DNA of 26,309 nucleotides, from NCBI GenBank assembly GCA_049515555.1, contig JBEKTY010000137.1, forward strand, positions 1 through 26,309, in the 5' to 3' direction. A program made the position numbers and the translations under genes. This document shows, one piece after another, positions 15,264 to 22,234 of this stretch; position 1 is the first letter of the stretch, and each line of letters starts with the position of its first letter. Source of the stretch: JBEKTY01 sp049515555. GTDB lineage: Bacteria; Planctomycetota; Planctomycetia; Pirellulales; Thermoguttaceae. The notes beneath the pieces are model-generated. The model did no database searches. It saw only the letters and a program-made list of their open reading frames with translations, and was not told the DNA's origin.

Positions 15264-15530
15264 ATGCTGGAAGTCACAATGGCGGAACCTGTCGGGGTGT
15301 ATAGGATTAGCATTCGATTCAGCAACGGCGAGTCGGGAGTGGTCGACCTGGGCGAGGCATTGTGGGGGCCGGTATTCCAGCCCCTCAAGGACCCCGAGAA
15401 ATTCAAACGATTCAAGGTCTCGGAAGTGTTTCATACGATCTGCTGGGACAACGGCGCCGACCTTGCCCCAGAGTATCTGTACGCAAAGATGGTCGAACAA
15501 CGGGCTTCCGCTGGTGCCAGGGTGTCATGA
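15264..15530 (+). CDS. DUF2442 domain protein (orphan)
   Basis: The 88 residues show the DUF2442 pattern: a short strand (RISIRFSNGESGVVDL), then GPVFQPLKDPEKFKRF, then ICWDNGADLAPEYLY. DUF2442 proteins are small and often sit beside a DUF4160 partner in a two-gene arrangement that resembles toxin-antitoxin loci. No DUF4160 gene or other toxin-sized neighbour is present here: 63 bases separate it from the M20 gene, and a repeat and serS follow. It may be a solitary copy left after loss of its partner, or it may act alone. Confidence 0.85.
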   Translation: MLEVTMAEPVGVYRISIRFSNGESGVVDLGEALWGPVFQPLKDPEKFKRFKVSEVFHTICWDNGADLAPEYLYAKMVEQRASAGARVS

Positions 15531-15563
15531 ACCGTTGCGGAAACCACCGGCAAGCTGCTGAAA

Positions 15564-15615
15564 TCCCAAGTCTCAAATCTGAGATCTCAAATCTGAACAC
15601 CGAACACTGAACACT
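15564..15615. repeat. Short A/T-rich direct and inverted repeats upstream of serS
   Basis: CAAATCTGAGATCTCAAATC is followed by GAACACCGAACACTGAACAC. The first part is a near palindrome centred on GAGATCTC; the second is a three-copy tandem of GAACAC[C/T]. A related sequence in inverse sense occurs just after serS. Confidence 0.75.
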
Positions 15616-15631
15616 AACCCCCGTCTCTTCC

Positions 15632-16909
15632 ATGCTCGACCGAAAATTCATCGTCGAAAACGCCGATCTGGTCAAACGCAACTGCATAAACCGCAACTCG
15701 AAGGCCGACATCGATCGGTTCGTCCAGTTGGAGGCGGAGCGGCGGGCCCTTCAGACCCGGCTGGACGAATCCAACCGCCGGGCGAACGAGGTGGCCAAGT
15801 CGATCGGCCAGGCCGCCGACGCCGCCCAGCGCGAGGCCCGCAAGGAAGAAGGCCGCCGCTTGCGTCAGGAAACGGCCGACATCCAGGCCCAGATCGACCA
15901 GGTGGCCGCGCAGTCGGCCGCCATCCTGGAGACGATCCCCAACCTGTCGCACCCCGACGCCCCGGTGGGCACGGACGAGACGGCCAGCCTGGAGCGCTTC
16001 AGCGGCAAGACGCCCCGGCCGCAGTTCGACTTCCAGCCCCTGGATCACGTCGAGCTGGGCGAGCGGCTGGGCCTGGTGGACCTCGAGGGCGGGGCCCGCG
16101 TGGCCGGCCACGGCTTCTACTTCCTCAAGAACGAGGCCGTCCTGCTGGAGCTGGCCCTGCAGCGCTACGCCCTGGAGATCCTGGTCGCCGAGGGCTTCAC
16201 GCCCATGACCACCCCCGACCTGGCCCGCAACGAGATCCTGCAGGGCGTGGGCTTCATTCCCCGCGGGCCGGAAACCCAGATATACAGCATCGAGAACTCC
16301 GACCTGAGCCTGGTGGCCACGGCCGAGATCACCCTCGGCGGCCTGATGGCCGGCCAGACCATCGACGCCGAGGACCTGCCCATCAAAATCTGCGGCATTA
16401 GCCACTGCTTCCGCACCGAGGCAGGGGCCCACGGCCGGGCCACCCGCGGCCTGTTCCGCGTGCACCAGTTCACCAAGGTCGAGATGTTCGCCTACACCCT
16501 GCCCGGCGAAAGCGACGACATGCTGGATTATCTCCGCGACCTCCAGTGCCGCATATTCGACGGCCTGGGCATTCCCTATCGCGTGGTGGATACGGCCACG
16601 GGCGACCTGGGCGGCCCGGCCTACCGCAAGTTCGACCTGGAGGCCTGGATGCCCGGCCGCGGCGAGTTCGGCGAAGTTACCAGCACCTCGAACTGCACCG
16701 ACTACCAGGCCCGGCGGCTGGGCGTCCGCTACAAGACCAAGGGCGAGAAGGGCACCCGGCTGGTCCACACCCTCAACGGCACGGCAGTGGCCGTCAGCCG
16801 GGCCCTCGTGGCCATTATCGAGAACTACCAACAGGCCGACGGCTCGGTAGTGATCCCCGAAGTCCTGCGGGCCGTAGTGGGCAAGGAGCGGATCGGCCCG
16901 GCGGAGTAG
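15632..16909 (+). CDS. serS: Serine--tRNA ligase
   Basis: Charges tRNA-Ser (and tRNA-Sec where present) with serine. The 425 residues start with the long antiparallel coiled-coil arm (about 28-110, rich in Arg/Glu/Ala/Gln) that reads the variable arm of the tRNA. The class II catalytic domain follows: LATAEITLGGLMAG-like motif region near 230, motif 2 as CFRTEAGAHGRATRGLFRVH, and motif 3 as the NGTAVAVSRALVAIIENYQ segment near 390. GEFGEVTSTSNCTDYQARR carries the serine-pocket and ATP-site residues. The ATG at 15632 fits the conserved MLD start. The gene stands alone and is flanked on both sides by simple repeats. Confidence 0.96.
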   Translation: MLDRKFIVENADLVKRNCINRNSKADIDRFVQLEAERRALQTRLDESNRRANEVAKSIGQAADAAQREARKEEGRRLRQETADIQAQIDQVAAQSAAILETIPNLSHPDAPVGTDETASLERFSGKTPRPQFDFQPLDHVELGERLGLVDLEGGARVAGHGFYFLKNEAVLLELALQRYALEILVAEGFTPMTTPDLARNEILQGVGFIPRGPETQIYSIENSDLSLVATAEITLGGLMAGQTIDAEDLPIKICGISHCFRTEAGAHGRATRGLFRVHQFTKVEMFAYTLPGESDDMLDYLRDLQCRIFDGLGIPYRVVDTATGDLGGPAYRKFDLEAWMPGRGEFGEVTSTSNCTDYQARRLGVRYKTKGEKGTRLVHTLNGTAVAVSRALVAIIENYQQADGSVVIPEVLRAVVGKERIGPAE

Positions 16910-16977
16910 GGATTGGGGATCGTGGGGGTTTGAGACTGGGGATTTGAAATTTTAGATCTGAGATTTGGGATCTGAGA
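16910..16977. repeat. G/A/T-rich simple repeat downstream of serS
   Basis: GGGATTGGGGATCGTGGGGG and then AGATCTGAGATTTGGGATCT. The second part is the inverse of the array upstream of serS and shares GGGATTTG-type words with the array at 13662-13717. Confidence 0.7.
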
Positions 16978-17003
16978 GTAGCCGGTGGCTAACAGCCGCC
17001 GGT
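16978..17003. repeat. Single GTAG-REP hairpin, family E
   Basis: GTAGCCGGTGGCTAACAGCC then GCCGG. GTAG is followed by a nine-base stem CCGGTGGCT/AGCCGCCGG (one G-T pair) with an AAC loop. It is a single REP without an inverted partner. An open frame that starts from a GTG inside it is therefore not a credible gene start. Confidence 0.7.
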
Positions 17004-17108
17004 CGGCGGATGCAGAGCGCCGGCTTGCCAAACCTGCCCAGATATTCCGTCTAGCTGACGTTCCGTGCGGCTGTGGGACCGGTGGCCGATCAAGGCGGAG
17101 GATCGATT

Positions 17109-17228
17109 ATGCCATTGTGGAGAAGGGTGCTGCTGATAATCCTCCTCACCCTGGCCCTCGGCCTTTCTTTTCTGACTTTTGCGTTCCGTCCGAGTTCTCG
17201 GACGAGGTGCGGTTCGCGTGCATTGTGA
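17109..17228 (+). CDS. Short membrane segment, probable out-of-frame N-terminus of the DUF1559 gene
   Basis: A GGAGG site at 17097-17101 stands seven bases before this ATG, the best ribosome site in the area. The 39 residues begin MPLWRRVLLIILLTLALG and form one clear membrane helix with a positive start, then turn polar and end at a TGA (17226-17228). That TGA overlaps a GTG of the DUF1559 frame by the GTGA pattern. Either a single base was lost between about 17170 and 17220 and this is the true N-terminus of the next gene, or two coupled genes exist. The helix is far more protein-like than what the DUF1559 frame encodes over the same bases. Confidence 0.55.
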   Translation: MPLWRRVLLIILLTLALGLSFLTFAFRPSSRTRCGSRAL

Positions 17229-17977
17229 GCTTTGCGATTGTTGGTCCGTTATGGGCCGCGATAGTATTCCTAGTGTTCATGCCAACCGGACCTGTGCGCA
17301 GCCATAGCCGAGTTGTTGTCGTTGTGGGCGCCCTGTTGGTATATGTGATTTCCGCCGGGGGGTTGAGCTTCTGGAACGTGGCATTGTTCAATGTCCGCAC
17401 ACAGCCGGGGAGATCGCTTTGTGTTAATCGCCTTAAGATGATTGGACATGCGCTTCAGGAGTACCATGCGGTGCACGGGCGCTTTCCCCCGGCCTATATC
17501 GCCGATTCCCAAGGCAGACCGGTGCACAGTTGGCGGGTCCTCATCCTGCCTTACCTAGGACTGGAATCGGTGTACAAAGCCTACAATTTCGGCGAGCCGT
17601 GGAACAGCCCCGGAAACCGGAAGCTGGCCGGCGAGATCGACGGCGCCTTCCGGTGTCCGTCCAACAATTCCAAGGCGGCCTTGATGACGAATTACGTCGT
17701 CGTGGTCGGCGACCACACGGCGTTTCCAGGCAGCAGGTCAGTCTCGCGGCATGACATCCCGCGGGACCGTGACGTTATCATGGTCGTCGAGATCGCAGAC
17801 TCTGACATCCCCTGGATGGAACCACGCGATCTGCAATTCGATTCGATGAGTTTCCAGATCGACGACCCGGCCAAGCCAAGTATTTCCAGCCACCATGCCA
17901 GCGTTGTTCAGGTTGCCCTACTCGATTCCGAGGTGCGCGCCATCCGGAAAGACACCGGGAGCGTTCCGCTGGTGTAG
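17225..17977 (+). CDS. DUF1559 domain membrane protein (start uncertain, probably frameshifted)
   Basis: From the GTG at 17225 there are 250 residues: two membrane helices (FAIVGPLWAAIVFLVFM and VVVVVGALLVYVISAGGLSF), then a DUF1559 domain from about residue 60: CVNRLKMIGHALQEYHAVHG, FPPAYIADSQGRPVHSWRVL, LPYLGLESVYKAYNFGEPWN, CPSN, NYVVVVGDHTAFPG. DUF1559 proteins are a large planctomycete group, many with a type IV pilin-like N-terminal cleavage site. This one has no such site and uses plain helices instead. The ribosome site and best first helix lie in another frame just upstream (17109-17228), so the gene may be frameshifted by a missing base. An ISKra4-like transposase follows at once. 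Confidence 0.8.
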   Translation: MSFAIVGPLWAAIVFLVFMPTGPVRSHSRVVVVVGALLVYVISAGGLSFWNVALFNVRTQPGRSLCVNRLKMIGHALQEYHAVHGRFPPAYIADSQGRPVHSWRVLILPYLGLESVYKAYNFGEPWNSPGNRKLAGEIDGAFRCPSNNSKAALMTNYVVVVGDHTAFPGSRSVSRHDIPRDRDVIMVVEIADSDIPWMEPRDLQFDSMSFQIDDPAKPSISSHHASVVQVALLDSEVRAIRKDTGSVPLV

Positions 17978-18017
17978 GAGGAATTGGTCTGGAAAAAAAC
18001 CTTCGAATCGTCGATAA

Positions 18018-19514
18018 GGGCGGTCCCATTTCACCAATTTGGCGGAAAGGAGTTCCACCATGCCCTATGTCACGGACGACGACTCGAAGGCGACCAAGAA
18101 GATAGCAGAAATCGAGCGACGGTTGCAAGAGGCAAAAGCAGAACTCGACCGATGGCTGGCGGGAGCGGGAACGCCTGCCAGCGCCGGAGAACTGGCGCAG
18201 AGGGAGCGGGAAGGAAAGGGGCTGACGGACCGGCTCCAGGCGTTGGCGGTCGCTCTGGAACTGCAACGCGCCCTGGCCAGCCCCGTGTTGCACCAACAGG
18301 AGCGGAAACTGGCGAAAGCTTCGCCCAAGAAGATGAAGGACTTTGGCTATCGCCCGGTGACGGTGCAGTTCCTGGGAGGGCTGGAAGTGGAACTGGTGGC
18401 CCGCTATTGGTGCCGCAGTCAAGCCCGTGCCGACAAAGGCAAAGGGAGCTACTTTGGCTTGGTGCTCTTGGGCGTGTGTGACCGCTGCACTCCCGCCTTG
18501 GCCAGCGAGGTGGCCCAGCTTGCCGCGGCGCTGAGTTCGTTCGAGGATGCCCAGGCACGGCTGCGGCAGATGGGAGTGAAGATGTCGATCCGGCGGATCA
18601 CCAGCGTGGCCTATCATTTCGCCCAGCGGGCGCGTCAGCGGCAGGAACTGGAAGGCATGGGCATCGAGGGCTCGCTGGCGGGCAGACGGGTGGTGATTTC
18701 CACGGACGGGGGAAGACTTCGCATCCGCAAGAACAAGCGCGGCCAGAAGACCAAGAAGGGACGGTCGCGTTATCGCACCGATTGGCGCGAGCCCAAGCTG
18801 TTGGTGATTTACGTTGTGGACGACAAAGGTCGGCTCACTCAGGAATTCGCGCCGGTGATGGACGGTACCCTCAAGGGTCCCGACGAGGTGTTTCGGCTGA
18901 TCGAATTTTATCTTTCCCAGTTGGAGATCAGCAAGGCCACGGAAGTCTTGTTCATTGCCGACGGGGCGAAGTGGATTTGGCAGCGGGTGACGCCGTTGTG
19001 GCAGCGCCTGGGGCTGACCGGAATTCGTTGCCGGGAGTTGGTCGATTTCTACCACGTGGTCGAGCACGTCTATGCCTTGGCTGCCTTGAACACCTCCTGG
19101 CGAGCGCCCCAGCGGAAACGATGGGCGACACGCCAGCGGCGTCGTTTGTGGCGCGGAGAACTGAAGGCGTTTATTGAGGAGGTGGAGCGGTTCTGTCGCG
19201 GAAAACGGGGCAAAGGATGGACCCGCGAACGGGACTACTTGCTGCGCAACGCCCGGGCAGGGCGTCTGGACTACGCCAAGGCGCGTCGGGCGAAGATGCC
19301 GATCGGCAGCGGCACGATGGAGAGCGCGATTCGTCGCGTGGTCAACTTGCGACTGAAGGGAGCGGGCATCTTCTGGCACGAGGATCACGCAGAGCAAATG
19401 CTGTTGCTGCGGACGTATTACAAATCCAAGCACTGGCAAGTCCTGACGAACAAAGCCTTTGCAACCCCCCATGCAACCGCCGCCTAACTCCTATGAAACC
19501 GAGACGCTCCCCCC
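18018..19514 (+). mobile_element. ISKra4-like insertion sequence (ends approximate)
   Basis: One transposase gene fills the element. Possible imperfect terminal inverted repeats are GGGCGGTCCCATTTC at the left (from 18018) and, read inward from the right end at 19514, GGGGGGAGCGTCTCGGTTTC. No clean target duplication is seen; ATCGT occurs near both ends (left about 18006-18011, right about 19516-19520) but not at matching distances. The ends are therefore tentative. Confidence 0.45.
18060..19487 (+). CDS. ISKra4 family transposase
   Basis: The 475 residues from the ATG at 18060 (AAAGGAG eight bases upstream) appear full length. A charged N-terminal helical region (1-60) is followed by an all-helical part and an RNase H-like DDE core. 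Catalytic acids are visible: D216 in VVISTDGGRL, D301 in LFIADGAKWIW and E421 in MPIGSGTMESAIRRVVNLRL. The last motif with its IRRVVNLRLKG continuation is characteristic of ISKra4-type enzymes. A long basic stretch near 345-385 may contact DNA. No frameshift or internal stop is seen, so the element may still be active. It lies between a possibly damaged DUF1559 gene and a tRNA gene. Confidence 0.9.
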   Translation: MPYVTDDDSKATKKIAEIERRLQEAKAELDRWLAGAGTPASAGELAQREREGKGLTDRLQALAVALELQRALASPVLHQQERKLAKASPKKMKDFGYRPVTVQFLGGLEVELVARYWCRSQARADKGKGSYFGLVLLGVCDRCTPALASEVAQLAAALSSFEDAQARLRQMGVKMSIRRITSVAYHFAQRARQRQELEGMGIEGSLAGRRVVISTDGGRLRIRKNKRGQKTKKGRSRYRTDWREPKLLVIYVVDDKGRLTQEFAPVMDGTLKGPDEVFRLIEFYLSQLEISKATEVLFIADGAKWIWQRVTPLWQRLGLTGIRCRELVDFYHVVEHVYALAALNTSWRAPQRKRWATRQRRRLWRGELKAFIEEVERFCRGKRGKGWTRERDYLLRNARAGRLDYAKARRAKMPIGSGTMESAIRRVVNLRLKGAGIFWHEDHAEQMLLLRTYYKSKHWQVLTNKAFATPHATAA

Positions 19515-19580
19515 TATCGTACAGACTGAAATTAGGCGGTATAACTGAAGTACCCGTAACCGGTTGTGAATAGGGCACTT

Positions 19581-19666
19581 GGCCGAGTGGCGGAATTGGC
19601 AGACGCACAGGATTTAAAATCCTGTGGGAGGTTACTCCCGTGCGGGTTCGAGTCCCGCCTCGGCTA
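19581..19666 (+). tRNA. tRNA-Leu(UAA)
   Basis: The acceptor stem GGCCGAG (19581-19587) pairs with CTCGGCT (19659-19665) with one G-U pair, and A19666 is the discriminator. The D arm is TGGCGGAATTGGCAGACGC. The anticodon stem CAGGA/TCCTG encloses loop TTTAAAA with anticodon TAA at 19615-19617. A class II variable arm (GGGAGGTTACTCCC) is present, as expected for leucine. The T arm is GCGGG-TTCGAGT-CCCGC. CCA is not encoded. It reads UUA codons, which are rare in this GC-rich genome, and also UUG by wobble. Confidence 0.96.
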
Positions 19667-19685
19667 CTTGACTTATGGCGATTAG

Positions 19686-19757
19686 GTGAAGAAGAAGGAA
19701 AAGACGAAGCGGAAGCAACAAGAGAAGGCTAAGAAGCGGAACCGAAAGAGGCGGTAA
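19686..19757 (+). CDS. Lys/Arg-rich micropeptide (23 residues)
   Basis: A GTG-started frame encodes VKKKEKTKRKQQEKAKKRNR plus KRR and then TAA. More than half of the residues are Lys or Arg, with no hydrophobic residue beyond the initial Val and one Ala. It lies 20 bases after the tRNA-Leu gene and 40 before the glycosidase. There is no strong ribosome site (GATTAG precedes it). It could be a ribosome- or nucleic acid-binding micropeptide, or an A/G-rich spacer that is open by chance. No function is claimed. Confidence 0.35.
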   Translation: MKKKEKTKRKQQEKAKKRNRKRR

Positions 19758-19797
19758 GTAAGGCATAAGAAATGAGGTAATCAGGAGGAATCCTTCC

Positions 19798-21366
19798 ATG
19801 AAGCTCGTTGCTCTATTGACCGTAACGATCTGCCTGTTCTGGCCGTCTTCCTGCCCGGCGGCGGCCGCCGGATCGCCCGACAACGCGGCGGTCACGGTGG
19901 ACCTGGCAACCGTCGTCAACGGCATGCGGGGCGGGATCGGCGCATCGTGGCACGCCATCGAACAGCCCATTCCGTATTCGGACAAGCCGGACCCGGTGTT
20001 CGGCAGCAAGAGTCACGGCGGCAGCGGCTGGGGGGCCTATCCGCCGGCGGAAGACGGCGCGGCCTGGCGGCAGATCGAGCGCCACGCCCGCTGGCTGGGG
20101 TTCGACTGGAACCGCGTCGAGCTGGAACAGCGGATCTACGAGCCCCAGCGCGGGCAATTCAGTTGGGACAATCCGGAGATGCGCATCCTGTACCGCATTC
20201 TCGACTGGTGCCAGAAGAACAAGGCCGACGTGTTCTTGCAGCAGATGTGGGGCAACGTGCGTTGGAACACGTTCCCGGAGTGGCGCGACGATCCGGTGGG
20301 GCGGGTCCACAGCGGCCCGGCCTCGTTCGACGACTTCGGCGCAGGGCTCGCCAGGCTGGTCGAGCACCTGGTCAGAACCAAGGGTTATACCTGCATCCGC
20401 TGGGTATGCATCAACAACGAACCCAACGGAAATTGGTCCTGGTGGCAGCAGCCGCCCAACCGGCTCATGTTGCTCAAACCGGGTCTGGCCGCCGTCCGCA
20501 AGGCGCTGGATGCCAAGGGCCTCGGCATTCCGCTGTCCGGCCCGGACCTGACCGGCGGCGTGCCCCCCCTGGAGCCCCAGCGGTTCAATTTCCATGAACT
20601 GTTGGGGGCCTATGATTTCCACAGCTACGACGAGAACTTCGACTGGCTGGGCAAGGGGCAAATGGCGCACTTCGACCAGACCACCGCCGCCTGGGCCTCC
20701 TGGGCGCACCACAATCAGAAGCCGCTGTTCATGTCGGAGTTCGGCACGATGGCCAACGGCTGGGGCGGCGATCATCCCGGTCCGGCCAGCTATGAATCGG
20801 CGCTTAAAGACGCGGAGCTGGTGGTCCGCCGGATCAATGCCGGGGTGGACGGGTTCAACCGCTGGAGTTTCATCAATCGCGGCGACCTGGACGGCCAGTG
20901 GCAGTTCATCGACACCTGGGACCGCAAGGCAGGGCAGCTGCTCAAGCGGTACACGCCGCACCCGAACACCTACTTCGTGCTGGGCCTGCTCTCGCGTTTC
21001 ACGGCCAAACACTCGGACGTACTCGCCTGCCGGGTGGAGGGCGGCCGCAGCGCCGCCGGGCAGCGGGTTTTCGCCGCCGCCCTGCGCAGCCCCAAGGGGA
21101 ATCTGACCCTGGCCATCGTCAACGACGCGAAGACCGAATACGGCCTTTCCTGGGAACTGCGCGGCATGGCCCAGGACCGAACGCTCTACCGCTACGGTGT
21201 CCACGAGGGGCAGCGGGATCGAGCCGACCTGACAATCGATCCCCAGACGCGGTACCCGCTTTCCAGCACCGCGGCCACCTTCCAGGACCGCCTGCCGCCC
21301 ATGAGCCTCACAATCTATTCCACCTACCGCTTAGCCCACTGCGACGACGGCGTGACGGCCGAGTAG
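19798..21366 (+). CDS. Secreted clan GH-A glycoside hydrolase (cellulase-like)
   Basis: The 522 residues begin with a Sec signal peptide (about 1-24, ending AAAA). A TIM-barrel hydrolase domain follows: WLGFDWNRVELEQRIYEPQ, a conserved Trp-rich segment (FLQQMWGNVRW), acid/base Glu208 in WVCINNEPNGNW, and nucleophile Glu314 in PLFMSEFGTMAN. The NEP and SEFG motifs and their spacing of 106 residues indicate clan GH-A (GH5/GH30/GH39-like). A beta-sandwich domain follows from about 405. I cannot name the family number or substrate. AGGAGG lies upstream of the ATG. It probably works outside the cell or in the periplasm on plant or algal glycans. Confidence 0.88.
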   Translation: MKLVALLTVTICLFWPSSCPAAAAGSPDNAAVTVDLATVVNGMRGGIGASWHAIEQPIPYSDKPDPVFGSKSHGGSGWGAYPPAEDGAAWRQIERHARWLGFDWNRVELEQRIYEPQRGQFSWDNPEMRILYRILDWCQKNKADVFLQQMWGNVRWNTFPEWRDDPVGRVHSGPASFDDFGAGLARLVEHLVRTKGYTCIRWVCINNEPNGNWSWWQQPPNRLMLLKPGLAAVRKALDAKGLGIPLSGPDLTGGVPPLEPQRFNFHELLGAYDFHSYDENFDWLGKGQMAHFDQTTAAWASWAHHNQKPLFMSEFGTMANGWGGDHPGPASYESALKDAELVVRRINAGVDGFNRWSFINRGDLDGQWQFIDTWDRKAGQLLKRYTPHPNTYFVLGLLSRFTAKHSDVLACRVEGGRSAAGQRVFAAALRSPKGNLTLAIVNDAKTEYGLSWELRGMAQDRTLYRYGVHEGQRDRADLTIDPQTRYPLSSTAATFQDRLPPMSLTIYSTYRLAHCDDGVTAE

Positions 21367-21427
21367 CGACAGGAGTGTCGAACGACTGGTGACGGGTGGC
21401 AGCATCAAAACACAAGGGGAGAGAGAC

Positions 21428-22234
21428 ATGGTGAATGCCGACAGTGTTCTCCACGCCAAGCAGGAGCGGATTGACGAACTGCACCGCTGCCGGGTGGGAC
21501 GGACGGCCCTGCTGGTGATCGACATGCAACGGGGGTTCCTGGAGCCGGGGGCCGCTTTGGAGGTGCCGCAGGGACGAGACATCGTCCCGAACGTACGGCG
21601 TCTGATCGAGTTGTGCCGTGCAAGGGCGATCCCCGTTGTGCATACGCAGTTCGTCTACGCCACCGCGATTCCCTGCCTTCGCGGAGACCCGTTCGGGACG
21701 GAACACCTGCCTGCAAGTCCCGGCTCCGTTCTCGGGTTCGGGCGTCCCTCCGGCAACTGCCTGGTCGGCCAAGGCGCGACGCAGGGGCCGAACTCGGCCG
21801 AGATCATTGCCGAGCTGGCACCCAGGCCCGGAGAGCTGGTGATCGCCGCTCACACCTACGACAAATTCTACGGCACGCCGCTGGATCTTGCCCTCCGCAG
21901 CCAGGAGATCCGCTTCCTGCTGATGACCGGCGTCGTCACCGACATCTGTGTCAACAGCACGGTCCTTGCCGCCGCCAACCGCGACTATCGGGTGACGGTG
22001 GTCACGGACGGCGTGGCGACGTTGTGGCCGGAGATCCAGCAAGCCTGCTTCGACATCTGGCGGCGGAAGTTCGCCCGGCTGAGAACGACCAACGACGTGG
22101 TCGAGGAGCTGAGCTGGGCGTGCCGGCGGCCGAGGCGTTTGTCTCCTTGGCCCGCGATCACCGGGGCGGGACGCTGCCCGGTCTGTGTGCGGAAGGTTCC
22201 ACCTTCTCAAACCGCACAAAATAATTGTCCTTGA
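21428..22234 (+). CDS. Isochorismatase-like cysteine hydrolase
   Basis: The ATG at 21428 (AGGGGAGAG upstream) gives 268 residues, a cytosolic isochorismatase-fold hydrolase. The catalytic triad is visible: D32 in LLVIDMQRGFL, K146 in HTYDKFYGTPL and C174 in GVVTDICVNSTV, with the cis-peptide VVTD before the cysteine. Such enzymes cleave amide bonds (nicotinamide, N-carbamoyl compounds, ureido groups); the substrate cannot be told. The domain ends near VVEEL; the remaining 40 or so residues (SWACRRPRRLSPWPAIT...) are atypical. They overlap the reverse-strand methyltransferase by 77 bases, suggesting loss of the original stop codon. Confidence 0.88.
   Translation: MVNADSVLHAKQERIDELHRCRVGRTALLVIDMQRGFLEPGAALEVPQGRDIVPNVRRLIELCRARAIPVVHTQFVYATAIPCLRGDPFGTEHLPASPGSVLGFGRPSGNCLVGQGATQGPNSAEIIAELAPRPGELVIAAHTYDKFYGTPLDLALRSQEIRFLLMTGVVTDICVNSTVLAAANRDYRVTVVTDGVATLWPEIQQACFDIWRRKFARLRTTNDVVEELSWACRRPRRLSPWPAITGAGRCPVCVRKVPPSQTAQNNCP

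Noticed and set aside
16985..17108. GTG start at 16985 for the DUF1559 gene
   Set aside because: The codon lies in a REP hairpin, and the encoded residues (MANSRRSADAERRL...) are unlike a membrane protein start; a better site is at 17109.
17165..17225. Programmed -1 frameshift joining the two parts of the DUF1559 gene
   Set aside because: The frame shift direction fits, but no X-XXY-YYZ slippery heptamer or following structure was found; a lost base is simpler.
17778..19472. Reverse-strand open frame of 564 residues
   Set aside because: Antisense to the transposase, whose catalytic residues are all present.
21367..21380. Hairpin CGACA-GGAG-TGTCG after the glycosidase gene as a terminator
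   Set aside because: The five-base stem is weak and no T run follows.
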